The translations under genes and the position numbers were made by a program. Below the pieces are notes generated by a model. The model did not search any database. It was not told the origin of the DNA and saw nothing but the letters and a program-made list of their open reading frames with translations. Below, in pieces: positions 37,801 to 44,987 of a DNA stretch of 64,000 nucleotides (position 1 is its first letter; each line of letters opens with the position of its first letter). Origin of the DNA: Flavobacterium aquidurense (GTDB lineage Bacteria; Bacteroidota; Bacteroidia; Flavobacteriales; Flavobacteriaceae); NCBI RefSeq assembly GCF_001404985.1, contig NZ_JRLF01000014.1, forward strand, positions 496,001 through 560,000, in the 5' to 3' direction.

Positions 37801-37967
37801 CGGGAGATTTAGCTTTAATTACAGTTTCTGACATGAACGGAAAAACTGTTTTAACTCAAAAACTTTCGACTTCAGGACAAATTAATCATCATTTGTCATC
37901 AGGGATTTATATTGTAAGTATAAATTCAAGAGATTTGAATGTTATAAAAAAACTGATCGTGAAATAA
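34863..37967 (+). CDS. Large multidomain GH13 alpha-amylase, T9SS substrate
   Basis: A secreted amylase of 1034 residues. Order: signal peptide (1-30, ending VYAQ); GH13 barrel (about 31-460) with nucleophile Asp205 (GYRCD), acid Glu235 (LAEG) and Asp297 (ANHD); two Big2 Ig-like domains (about 462-630); a CBM26-like starch-binding module (TNFTVYFYKPSNWGTGIKIYYW, about 632-720); a third Big2 domain; a RICIN/beta-trefoil-like region (YYTIKNRWTGAYLSD...WQLETT); and a T9SS type A domain (IYPNPATENLF...KKLIVK). Region I reads DIAVNGT, so the usual His after Asn is Gly141. An upstream in-frame ATG at 34833 is possible, but the ATG at 34863 gives a normal leader. A strong terminator follows. Confidence 0.92.
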   Translation: MKNKITTRVFHFTKTIVCFLLLFASSVYAQDPAQYGTPYTGVPDSRDANIYQVHIRPHSASGTLAAVTSDLDRIKSLGINVLYLMPIYPYGTDSRSSNSPYCIKDYKSVGSEYGTLTDMRNLVDAAHAKGMAVMLDIAVNGTSWDHPWTVSHPEYYQRTGTTINQLANFSDIAALDLNNTALRAAMKDAMRYWIFAANIDGYRCDFANNPPLDFWTEIISNLRGITSHNLLMLAEGDRLQNFQAGFDMNFGDKWFYDALKNVAGGGPASTRFQTTNDMEYTYATGSQQEVRWTANHDSENNSDTAPFTVFKSNAGVVANFLVSGYMKGVPFLTSGQEVAFNQVIPWPYTSVKINWSNTAATPEFAKILNFRNSSAAIRRGTMTPYASDDICAFTKTLGTEKVIVMTNLRNASKTFVIPAALAGTYKDAYTGANVTLVSGATQSFNAFQYIVLTNANVATVAVTGVSVSPTTATVGLGSTQQLNPTIAPANATNQNVTWTSSNTAVATVNASGLVSAVSAGTTTITVKTVDGNKTATSAITVAAIPVASVSVSPTTASLYTGNTQQLSATIAPANAANKTVTWSSSNTGVATVNSSGLVSAVSAGTANITVTTQDGNKTAIAAITVNANTNFTVYFYKPSNWGTGIKIYYWSALPTGVLADASWPGVNMTDAGNGWYSYTFTNVTSTNLIFNDGTSQSADLNRNKTGWYMNATWYDSNPGTNVAVTSVSLSPSSASLSVGGTQQLTPTILPANATNKSVNYSSSNTAVATVNSSGLVTAVANGSATITVTTVDGSKTSTCLVTVSTATGTYYTIKNRWTGAYLSDAGANVGYGATVANNNYKWQKIAIDATYFVLKNVATGELMNIESQTGNVQSNITDTTFWSAQWSSDYIDGTWVRLRNRWQTGNIIHVENQTGSAQYGNSQDGWFSAQWQLETTTVSGLTAKSSLQTEQIIATEKAVSIYPNPATENLFNVSLPELESGDLALITVSDMNGKTVLTQKLSTSGQINHHLSSGIYIVSINSRDLNVIKKLIVK

Positions 37968-37988
37968 TTCCGATTTACTTATAAAAAG

Positions 37989-38024
37989 AAATGGTGTATG
38001 AGATTTTCATACGCCATTTTTTAT
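37989..38024. terminator. Bidirectional terminator at the end of the starch locus
   Basis: AAATGGTGTATG pairs with CATACGCCATTT (one mismatch) around 7 bases, followed by T. It lies between the amylase gene and the convergent DUF5683 gene. Confidence 0.85.
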
Positions 38025-38036
38025 TTGAGTAATTTT

Positions 38037-38591
38037 TTAAAAGGAATAATTAAGGGCAAACCCAAAATCATTTTGTAGTGTTATCCTATTTCTATTTATT
38101 GCAGGTTTAAAGGCTAATCTTTCGCTCACATTAAATTGTGAAAGAGCCGCATCTATATTGGCATCGATGATATTTAAAACATAAAACCCAACAATAAATA
38201 AGGCTGATAAATCCCTGTTTCTTTGAAATTGCTTTTGGGCAGAAACTAACTGACTTTCGCTTAAATTCGACATATATTCAGAACTACTTGTGTTTCCTGC
38301 CAATCTGTTTTTGTATTCGTTTCTATAAAGAGTATAGCTTTTCTGACTATCGATATAAAAATAAGTACTGGCTCCTATTGCACCATAAACTAATGGAAGT
38401 TTCCAGTATTTTTTATTATAAATCTGCCCTAAACCAGGAAATATTGCAGAATAAAATGCTGCTTTTGCAGGACGAAGCGGATCAATAGTTTCGTATTTCA
38501 GCGTATCTTTTGAAATAATTTGTTTGCTTTCCTGAGCTGAGATCGACGTTAATCCTAAAAATAAAAACAGAATAAGGAAATAGTATTGCAT
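38037..38591 (-). CDS. DUF5683 domain-containing membrane protein
   Basis: A 184-residue protein with a signal peptide (MQYYFLILFLFLGLTSISAQ). The Bacteroidota DUF5683 core is DPLRPAKAAFYSAIFPGLGQIYNKKYWKLPLVYGAIGASTYFYIDS, with one or two membrane helices, then a C-terminal segment DANIDAALSQFNV. The function is unknown. The open frame extends upstream to 38735, but that part is encoded by a dispersed repeat and lacks a leader, so the ATG at 38591 is taken as the start. Confidence 0.85.
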   Translation of the reverse strand: MQYYFLILFLFLGLTSISAQESKQIISKDTLKYETIDPLRPAKAAFYSAIFPGLGQIYNKKYWKLPLVYGAIGASTYFYIDSQKSYTLYRNEYKNRLAGNTSSSEYMSNLSESQLVSAQKQFQRNRDLSALFIVGFYVLNIIDANIDAALSQFNVSERLAFKPAINRNRITLQNDFGFALNYSF

Positions 38592-38684
38592 GTAAAGTTT
38601 GGCTTTGAAATTTTGATTCAAAGAAAACTTTTTAGTTCTAAGGTTTTTCTTAAATAAAAGATAAATAAAACTTAATAATTTTAA

Positions 38685-38740
38685 GCCTCGAATTTGCTTC
38701 GCCTGTACGCTATCGCTCGGATCACGAATGAACACGAATT
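38685..38740. repeat. Dispersed GCCACGAATT-family repeat, left of the XRE gene
   Basis: Begins GCCTCGAATTTGCTTCGCC and ends ATCACGAATGAACACGAATT. It matches 39325-39380 at roughly 50 of 56 positions in the same orientation. The two copies flank the XRE gene. Confidence 0.75.
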
Positions 38741-38901
38741 ATACTTAACTAATTTCTGTATTTAAATAATAGTTGTTTGAAAAGCCTATTTTTGTTTAAA
38801 TAAAATTTTTAGAGAAATTAAAACATTATATATTGTAAAATGTATCTTACAAAAATGAAACTGTTTTTTACTGAAATCAATTTTTATTTTGAGAATTTTA
38901 A

Positions 38902-38909
38902 TACCTTTG
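38902..38909 (+). promoter_or_regulatory. -7 box TACCTTTG directly before the XRE gene
   Basis: TACCTTTG is a perfect TAnnTTTG box only 4 bases before the ATG at 38914. Transcription would begin at about the start codon, implying a leaderless mRNA. A -33 TTTG at the correct spacing is not seen. Confidence 0.45.
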
Positions 38910-38913
38910 AGCT

Positions 38914-39303
38914 ATGAGCACAATAACAAAACCACATCATATAGGAAGAAACATCAGTCGTATTCGTGAACTTAAAGACATGAAGCAGGAAGCTCTTGCT
39001 CAAGCTTTAGGAACGAGCCAACAGACCATTTCTGCAATTGAAAATAGCGAAACTATCGACGACGAAAAACTCAAAGAGGTTGCAATAGCACTTGGTATAA
39101 GTGTTGAAGCAATTAAACATTTTTCAGAAGAAAGTATTTTTACTTATTTTAATACTTTTAATGACAATAGCCAGGGAACTATAGGTAATCAGAACATTTG
39201 TAACTTTAATCCTCTTGACAAAGTAGTAGAACTTTACGAGCGTTTAGTTCAGGCAGAAAAAGATAAAAACGAGTATTTAGAGAAATTCTATAAAGACAAA
39301 TAG
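38914..39303 (+). CDS. XRE family helix-turn-helix transcriptional regulator
   Basis: A 129-residue protein with a Cro/C1-type HTH at about residues 10-65 (IGRNISRIRELKDMKQEALAQALGTSQQTISAIENSETIDDEKLKEVAIALGI). The polar C-terminal part contains NSQGTIGNQNICNFNPLDKVVELYERLVQAEKDKNEYLEKFYKDK, probably a coiled coil for dimer formation. Such proteins are common stand-alone regulators in flavobacteria; the target is unknown. It is monocistronic and flanked by two copies of a dispersed repeat. Confidence 0.9.
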   Translation: MSTITKPHHIGRNISRIRELKDMKQEALAQALGTSQQTISAIENSETIDDEKLKEVAIALGISVEAIKHFSEESIFTYFNTFNDNSQGTIGNQNICNFNPLDKVVELYERLVQAEKDKNEYLEKFYKDK

Positions 39304-39324
39304 TCTTTTAAATTTGATATTGTC

Positions 39325-39419
39325 GCCACGAATTTGCTTCGCCTGTTCGCTAGCACTCGGGTCACGAATGAACAGAATTAAAATTAATTTTCCTTTTTAA
39401 AATTAGTGAAATTCGTGGC
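39325..39419. repeat. Dispersed GCCACGAATT inverted repeat, right of the XRE gene
   Basis: GCCACGAATT at the left end is matched by AATTCGTGGC at 39410-39419. The left half (TTTGCTTCGCCTG, CTCGGGTCACGAATG) is the same sequence as at 38685-38740. It lies between the XRE gene and the convergent mfd gene. Confidence 0.75.
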
Positions 39420-39429
39420 AACTTTTCTT

Positions 39430-42400
39430 TTACTCTCCCAATAATTCCATTAATTCCAAAGCTCGTTTGGTCGATTTTACATTCTCGAAAGTCAATAAAA
39501 GTCGCAAACCATTTGGCGTTTGTTTCTCTTTCATTTGGCAAAGATTGCTATATTTTTGTACAAATTGTAAAACCTTTCTAAACTTAGACGACTGGTAATA
39601 ATCAGACTGCTGATCTGAAACGAAATACCCAATCATTTTACCTTTTTTCATCACCAGTTTCTCAATACCTATATTAGTCGCAATCCATTTAATGCGAATA
39701 CTGTTCATCAAAGCATTGGCACGCGGCGGCATTGGGCCAAAACGGTCGATTAATTTATTTTGGAAAATAACTAATTCGGCTTCATTTTTTACAGAACCCA
39801 ATTCGTTATATAAACTCAAACGCTCGGTGACATTATTGATATATTCATCAGAAAACAAGAGCTCAAAATCGGTATCGATTTGCAGGTCTTTTACGTATTC
39901 TTTCGTTTCAATATCATTCTCCTCAGGATATAAATCTTTGAATTCGTTTTCTTTTAATTCCTCTATGGCTTCGTTCATGATTTTTTGATACGTATCAAAA
40001 CCAATTTCATTGATGAAACCACTTTGTTCGCCACCTAATAAATCTCCCGCACCACGAATTTCAAGATCTTTCATGGCGATGTTGAAGCCGCTTCCTAATT
40101 CGCTGAATTGTTCCAACGCCTGAATACGTTTTCTGGCATCTTCGGTCATGGATGAATACGGCGGACAGATGAAATAACAGAATGCTTTTTTGTTGCTTCG
40201 GCCTACTCGCCCACGCATTTGATGCAAATCTGATAATCCGAAATTGTTGGCATTATTGATGAAAATCGTATTGGCATTTGGAACGTCAAGACCACTTTCT
40301 ATAATGGTGGTTGCCACCAAAACATCAAAATCTCCGTTCATGAAACCTAACATCAATTCCTCAAGTTTGGCACCTTCCATTTGTCCGTGACCAATTCCGA
40401 CTCTGGCATTTGGAACCAAACGCTGAATCATTCCGGCCACTTCTTTTATATTTTCGATTCGATTATTAATGAAGAAAACCTGTCCGTTTCGCTGAATTTC
40501 ATACGAAATCGCATCACGAATTACTTCTTCATTAAAACCAACTACATTTGTTTCTATAGGATAACGATTTGGCGGAGGCGTTGTAATCACCGATAAATCG
40601 CGCGCTGCCATTAACGAAAACTGAAGCGTTCTCGGGATTGGTGTTGCAGTTAAGGTCAACGTATCGACATTTGCAGCGATTGTTTTGAGTTTGTCTTTTA
40701 CATTTACACCAAACTTTTGTTCCTCATCGACAATCAATAAACCTAAGTCTTTAAAAACTACATTTTTGTTTACTAATTGATGTGTTCCAATTACGATATC
40801 AAGTTTTCCTTCGGCTAAATCTTTAAGCGTTTGTGCTTTCTGTTTTGCGGTTCTAAATCGGTTTAAATAACCAATTGAAACCGGCATATCTTTTAATCGT
40901 TCTGTAAAAGTTCTGTAATGTTGGTACGCCAAAATAGTCGTCGGAACCAAAACGGCAACTTGTTTGCTATTATCTACAGCTTTAAAAGCGGCACGAATTG
41001 CAACTTCCGTTTTCCCGAAACCTACGTCACCACAAACCAAACGATCCATTGGGCGATCGCTTTCCATGTCAGCTTTTACTTCTTGAGTTGATTTCGTCTG
41101 ATCCGGCGTATCTTCATAAATAAACGAACTCTCTAATTCGTTTTGTAAATAACTGTCCGGCGCAAACTGAAACCCTTTTTCCAATCGTCGTTTTGCATAC
41201 AACTGAATAAGGTTGAAAGCAATATGTTTGACACGCGCTTTGGTTTTTTGTTTTAAAATTTTCCAGGCGTTCGATCCTAACTTATAAATTTTCGGCGGTG
41301 TTCCGTCTTTCCCGTTGTATTTAGAAATTTTATGAAGCGAATGAATGCTTACATAAACAATATCATTATCAGCATAAACCAGTTTTATGGCTTCCTGCGT
41401 TTTTCCTTCGACCTGAATTTTCTGCAATCCGCCAAACTTCCCAATTCCGTGATCGATGTGTGTTACATAATCACCAACCGAAAGTGCGGTCAATTCCTTA
41501 AGCGTAATATTTTGCTTTTTAGAATATCCGTTTTTGATGTTGAATTTATGATAACGCTCAAAAATCTGATGATCTGTATACGCAGTAATCTGATTTTCTT
41601 CGTCGATAAAACCCTGATATAAAGGCAATACAACAGTATGATATTGTTTGCGGATATTCTCAGAATTGGCTTCATCCAAAGTTTCGAAAATATCATGAAA
41701 ACGCTTCGCCTGCGCTTCATTCGAACAGAATAAATAATTCTTGTATCCGTTAAAATGATTGTCACTCAGGTTATTCAATAACAAATCAAATTGTTTATTA
41801 AAAGACGGTTGAGGCTGAATATGAAAATCGAATGTTTTAGTGGTTTTAAAAATCGGTTTTGAAGCCAATTCTACAATCGAAAAATCTAAAGCACGTTTGA
41901 TAAACGAAGCCTGATTTAAAAATAATTGTTCCGGTGTGGCATGTTTTATTTCACCCGAAAGTTTTTCAAAAGCTTCTTCTGCTCTTGCAAATTGTTTGTC
42001 CAGCTGACTAAAAAGTCCGTCTGTATTTTGAATAAAAACAACTGTTTTTTCCGCTATATAATCTAAGAAACTCTCTCGGTTTTCCTGAAATATCTTATTT
42101 TCGACATTTGGGATTATGGTGATTTTTTTATGTGTTTCTACAGATAACTGTGTCTCGACATCAAAACTTCTGATGCTGTCTACTTCATTCCCAAAGAATT
42201 CAATTCTATACGGATGATCGTTAGAAAAAGAGAAGACATCGACAATACCTCCACGAACCGAAAATTCTCCGGGTTCTGTAATAAAATCTACTCTTTTGAA
42301 TTCATATTCGAATAAAACTTCGTTGATAAAGTCAATCGAAATTTTATCGTTCAAGGCGACTTTTAAGGTGTTTTTGTCTAATTGCTGACGTGTAACTACT

Positions 42401-42771
42401 TTCTCAAAAAGTGCTTCAGGATAGGTAACAATTATAGCTGGTTTTTTGCGGGAATTGATTCTGTTTAAAACCTCAGCACGCAACAAAACATTGGCATTAT
42501 CTGTTTCATCAACCTGATAAGGGCGGCGAAATGAAGCGGGATAAAACAAAACATCCTGTTCGCCAATCATTTGTTCGAGATCATTCAGGTAATAAGCGGC
42601 TTCTTCTTTATTGTCTAAAACAAGTAAAAAAGGCAACTCGGTTTTTTTAAAAACAGCACGAATTACAAATGAAACTGCAGATCCCAACAAACCGTTAAGA
42701 TGCATTTTTATCTGATTTTGTTCTAGTAATTGTGCGGCAATCTGCTGATTTTTTGGCAGATTATCATACAT
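39430..42771 (-). CDS. mfd: Transcription-repair coupling factor Mfd
   Basis: Removes RNA polymerase stalled at DNA lesions and recruits UvrA. The 1113-residue protein has the UvrB-like N-terminal half (FYPASFRRPYQVDETDNANVLLRAEVLNRI), the CarD-like polymerase-interaction domain (VGDYVTHIDHGIGKFGGLQKIQVEG), the helicase core with Walker A CGDVGFGKTEVA and DEEQ box LLIVDEEQKFG, TATPIPRTLQ, QMRGRVGRSNKKAFCY, and the C-terminal TRCF domain. A TTG codon at 42795 could add eight residues (SKNALYT); the ATG at 42771 is the conservative choice. A lipoprotein gene lies 42 bases upstream, so the two are probably co-transcribed. Confidence 0.95.
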   Translation of the reverse strand: MYDNLPKNQQIAAQLLEQNQIKMHLNGLLGSAVSFVIRAVFKKTELPFLLVLDNKEEAAYYLNDLEQMIGEQDVLFYPASFRRPYQVDETDNANVLLRAEVLNRINSRKKPAIIVTYPEALFEKVVTRQQLDKNTLKVALNDKISIDFINEVLFEYEFKRVDFITEPGEFSVRGGIVDVFSFSNDHPYRIEFFGNEVDSIRSFDVETQLSVETHKKITIIPNVENKIFQENRESFLDYIAEKTVVFIQNTDGLFSQLDKQFARAEEAFEKLSGEIKHATPEQLFLNQASFIKRALDFSIVELASKPIFKTTKTFDFHIQPQPSFNKQFDLLLNNLSDNHFNGYKNYLFCSNEAQAKRFHDIFETLDEANSENIRKQYHTVVLPLYQGFIDEENQITAYTDHQIFERYHKFNIKNGYSKKQNITLKELTALSVGDYVTHIDHGIGKFGGLQKIQVEGKTQEAIKLVYADNDIVYVSIHSLHKISKYNGKDGTPPKIYKLGSNAWKILKQKTKARVKHIAFNLIQLYAKRRLEKGFQFAPDSYLQNELESSFIYEDTPDQTKSTQEVKADMESDRPMDRLVCGDVGFGKTEVAIRAAFKAVDNSKQVAVLVPTTILAYQHYRTFTERLKDMPVSIGYLNRFRTAKQKAQTLKDLAEGKLDIVIGTHQLVNKNVVFKDLGLLIVDEEQKFGVNVKDKLKTIAANVDTLTLTATPIPRTLQFSLMAARDLSVITTPPPNRYPIETNVVGFNEEVIRDAISYEIQRNGQVFFINNRIENIKEVAGMIQRLVPNARVGIGHGQMEGAKLEELMLGFMNGDFDVLVATTIIESGLDVPNANTIFINNANNFGLSDLHQMRGRVGRSNKKAFCYFICPPYSSMTEDARKRIQALEQFSELGSGFNIAMKDLEIRGAGDLLGGEQSGFINEIGFDTYQKIMNEAIEELKENEFKDLYPEENDIETKEYVKDLQIDTDFELLFSDEYINNVTERLSLYNELGSVKNEAELVIFQNKLIDRFGPMPPRANALMNSIRIKWIATNIGIEKLVMKKGKMIGYFVSDQQSDYYQSSKFRKVLQFVQKYSNLCQMKEKQTPNGLRLLLTFENVKSTKRALELMELLGE

Positions 42772-42813
42772 GGTATATAAGGCGTTTTTACTCAACTTGT
42801 GGTGTATTTTAAT

Positions 42814-43413
42814 CTATTTGTCTTCCAGGAGCGGATCTGTTTTTATATTAGGAATCGCACGTGTTGTATCTAACATTTTCAGAAAATCTTCTTCTCCTTG
42901 TTCTTTCGGAATCTTACTTTTTACAATAATATTATCCATTTGTCTTTCCAGAGAAACTAATTCTTTATTGATTTCTCCAATCAAAAAGGTTACTTTCTCA
43001 GATGGAATTTGATTTAAATGAATAAATAAATCCATCATTTTGACTTTGGTAACCAAAATAGAAATTCGGCTTTTTATGGCAGGAACATTAAACTCTGAAG
43101 GAATATTTTCGTTTAAAGCCATTGCTTTTTTAGAAATCGCAGTAGACTTTTTCTGGAATGCTCCAATTGTTTTTCTGGGTTTATCTCCAATTTCTTTTAA
43201 AAAATCGCGCCATTCGTTCCAGGAACTTATTTTTTGTTCTGAAATTTCATTGATCGGCTCGTCAATAAATACCCAGCCTTTATTGATATTGTCAAAAATA
43301 ACTTCTTTTTTTTTAGCTTCTTTTTCATTTTCTGCACGACGCTTTTCATCTTCATTTTGACATGAATTCAACACAAAAACAAAAAGCAGAAAAAGAGATA
43401 TTTTATATTTCAT
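42814..43413 (-). CDS. Uncharacterised lipoprotein upstream of mfd
   Basis: A 199-residue protein with a lipoprotein signal (MKYKISLFLLFVFVLNSCQN, Cys18). A charged region EDEKRRAENEKEAKKKEV follows, then a mostly helical body (KTIGAFQKKSTAISKKAMAL, KVTFLIGEINKELVSLERQMDNI). I do not recognise a family beyond a general flavobacterial lipoprotein conserved next to mfd. It is translated ahead of mfd on the same strand with a 42-base gap. A second ATG at 43425 lies four codons upstream; the one at 43413 gives the better leader. Confidence 0.8.
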   Translation of the reverse strand: MKYKISLFLLFVFVLNSCQNEDEKRRAENEKEAKKKEVIFDNINKGWVFIDEPINEISEQKISSWNEWRDFLKEIGDKPRKTIGAFQKKSTAISKKAMALNENIPSEFNVPAIKSRISILVTKVKMMDLFIHLNQIPSEKVTFLIGEINKELVSLERQMDNIIVKSKIPKEQGEEDFLKMLDTTRAIPNIKTDPLLEDK

Positions 43414-43527
43414 TTGGTAAAACATTAAGCTACAAAGTTACAAAGTAAATTTACAATTACGAATGCTGTTTTTTGCTAAAGATTTCAAAAAATAAGCTAG
43501 CGATGTCAGGGATAAAGTAAAAAAAGA

Positions 43528-43594
43528 TTTCACGCAGATTCAGCAGATTTATTTTATTTTCTGATCTGCTGAATCTGCAAAATCTGCGTGAAAA
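43528..43594. repeat. Dispersed CACGCAGATT inverted repeat
   Basis: TTTCACGCAGATT then CAGCAGAT on the left pairs with ATCTGCTG and AATCTGCGTGAAA on the right, with a small bulge. The remaining parts of this 383-base gap show only the -7 box of the threonine dehydrogenase gene. Confidence 0.7.
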
Positions 43595-43767
43595 AATATT
43601 TCCATCTTTAAAAAATAAAAATCATCCCAATCTTTTTAATCTGTCGAAAATCTTTTTCCAGGCAACACACAAAGCATATTTGACAGAGAATAATCTAAAA
43701 AACCAACTTCATTGTTGTTAAATTTATAATTTGTTGTTCTGAAAAGCAAAAATATTTGCGAAAACGT

Positions 43768-43775
43768 TATATTTG
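43768..43775 (+). promoter_or_regulatory. -7 box TATATTTG for tdh
   Basis: TATATTTG fits TAnnTTTG and lies 21 bases before the ATG at 43797. No TTTG at the normal -33 distance. Confidence 0.5.
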
Positions 43776-43796
43776 CGTATCTAAAAAACAACACAA

Positions 43797-44735
43797 ATGA
43801 ATCCAAAAATATTGATCATTGGCGCTTGCGGTCAAATTGGGACAGAACTGACTCAAAAACTGCGTAAATTATACGGAACAGACAATGTAATTGCTTCTGA
43901 TATTCGAAAATTAAATACTGACGTTGTTAATTCAGGTCCGTTTGAAGTGGTCAATGCTTTAGATTTCAACCAAATCGAACATCTTGTTGAAGTACATCAA
44001 ATTACTGATATTTATTTGATGGCGGCACTTTTATCGGCTACAGCCGAAAAAAATCCTGCATTTGCGTGGGACTTAAATATGAATTCTTTATTTCATGTTT
44101 TGAATTTGGCTAAAGCAAAAAAGATAAAAAAGATTTTCTGGCCTTCAAGTATTGCTGTTTTTGGACCTACAACGCCAAAAGAAAATACGCCTCAATATAC
44201 AATAATGGAACCTTCTACGGTTTATGGAATTAGTAAGCAAGCAGGAGAAAGATGGTGCGAATATTATCATAATATTTATGGTGTAGATGTTCGCAGTATT
44301 CGTTATCCAGGTTTAATTAGCTGGTCTACGCCTCCTGGTGGCGGAACTACAGATTACGCTGTTGACATTTTCTATAAGGCAATTGCTGATAAAAAATACG
44401 AATGCTTTTTATCATCTGAAACAAAAATGCCAATGATGTATATGGATGATGCAATTGATGCAACCATTAGTATCATGCAGGCACCGGCTGAAAAAATTAA
44501 AATACATTCTTCATACAATTTAGCGGCAATGAGTTTTACGCCAACTGAAATTGCCAATGAAATTAAAAAACATATTCCTGAATTTACAATTACTTATGTG
44601 CCTGATTTCCGTCAGAAAATTGCAGATAGCTGGCCGGCAAGCATCGACGATTCTCAGGCAAGAGAAGATTGGGACTGGAAACATACTTTTGATCTTGAAT
44701 CGATGACAAAAGATATGATTGAGCATTTGAGTTAA
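43797..44735 (+). CDS. tdh: L-threonine 3-dehydrogenase, short-chain (epimerase-like) type
   Basis: Oxidises L-threonine to 2-amino-3-ketobutyrate with NAD. The 312-residue Rossmann protein has G9-x2-G12-x2-G15 (GACGQIG) and the catalytic pair Tyr143-x3-Lys147 (STVYGISKQAGE), with the preceding WPSSIAVFG. The sequence matches the UDP-galactose-4-epimerase-like threonine dehydrogenases known from Flavobacterium frigidimaris and relatives (IRYPGLISWSTPPGGGTTDYAVDIFY, MPMMYMDDAIDATI) and not the zinc-dependent form. The 2-amino-3-ketobutyrate ligase (Kbl) is not in the window. It has its own promoter and terminator. Confidence 0.93.
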   Translation: MNPKILIIGACGQIGTELTQKLRKLYGTDNVIASDIRKLNTDVVNSGPFEVVNALDFNQIEHLVEVHQITDIYLMAALLSATAEKNPAFAWDLNMNSLFHVLNLAKAKKIKKIFWPSSIAVFGPTTPKENTPQYTIMEPSTVYGISKQAGERWCEYYHNIYGVDVRSIRYPGLISWSTPPGGGTTDYAVDIFYKAIADKKYECFLSSETKMPMMYMDDAIDATISIMQAPAEKIKIHSSYNLAAMSFTPTEIANEIKKHIPEFTITYVPDFRQKIADSWPASIDDSQAREDWDWKHTFDLESMTKDMIEHLS

Positions 44736-44780
44736 ATCAATAACCTAACCCCAATTATTCTTTAAGTTTCTAAAAAGATT

Positions 44781-44912
44781 GAATAGCCTCCAACTTTAGT
44801 TGGATGAAAAAATAAATTACAATAAAAGGGCTTTAGCCAAAACTGTAACAGTTAGGCTAAAGCCTTTTTTCATTCAAACCTCATTCCTCCAGCTAAAGCT
44901 GGGAGGCTATTC
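44781..44912. repeat. 132-bp nested inverted repeat
   Basis: The outer arms GAATAGCCTCC and GGAGGCTATTC are perfectly complementary. Next to them CAACTTTAGTTGG and CCAGCTAAAGCTGG are each self-complementary. An inner hairpin carries GGCTTTAGCC-type arms. It looks like a dispersed element that also provides a terminator. Confidence 0.7.
44826..44871 (+). terminator. Probable terminator after tdh (inner hairpin of the nested repeat)
   Basis: AAAGGGCTTTAGCC pairs with GGCTAAAGCCTTT around a loop of about 16 bases, followed by T. Confidence 0.65.
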
Positions 44913-44935
44913 AAAAAAATTAATTCCTTAAAACG

Positions 44936-44970
44936 AAAAATCCCGTTTAGAATTCTAAACGGGATTTTTT
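44936..44970. terminator. Terminator of the M1 peptidase gene (bidirectional)
   Basis: AAAAATCCCGTTTAG pairs perfectly with CTAAACGGGATTTTT around AATT-type centre bases. It lies 18 bases past the M1 peptidase stop. Confidence 0.9.
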
Positions 44971-44987
44971 ATTTCTATTAATGAAGA

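Noticed and set aside
38592..38735. N-terminal extension of the DUF5683 protein
   Set aside because: The extension is encoded by a dispersed repeat and precedes a complete signal peptide that starts at 38591.
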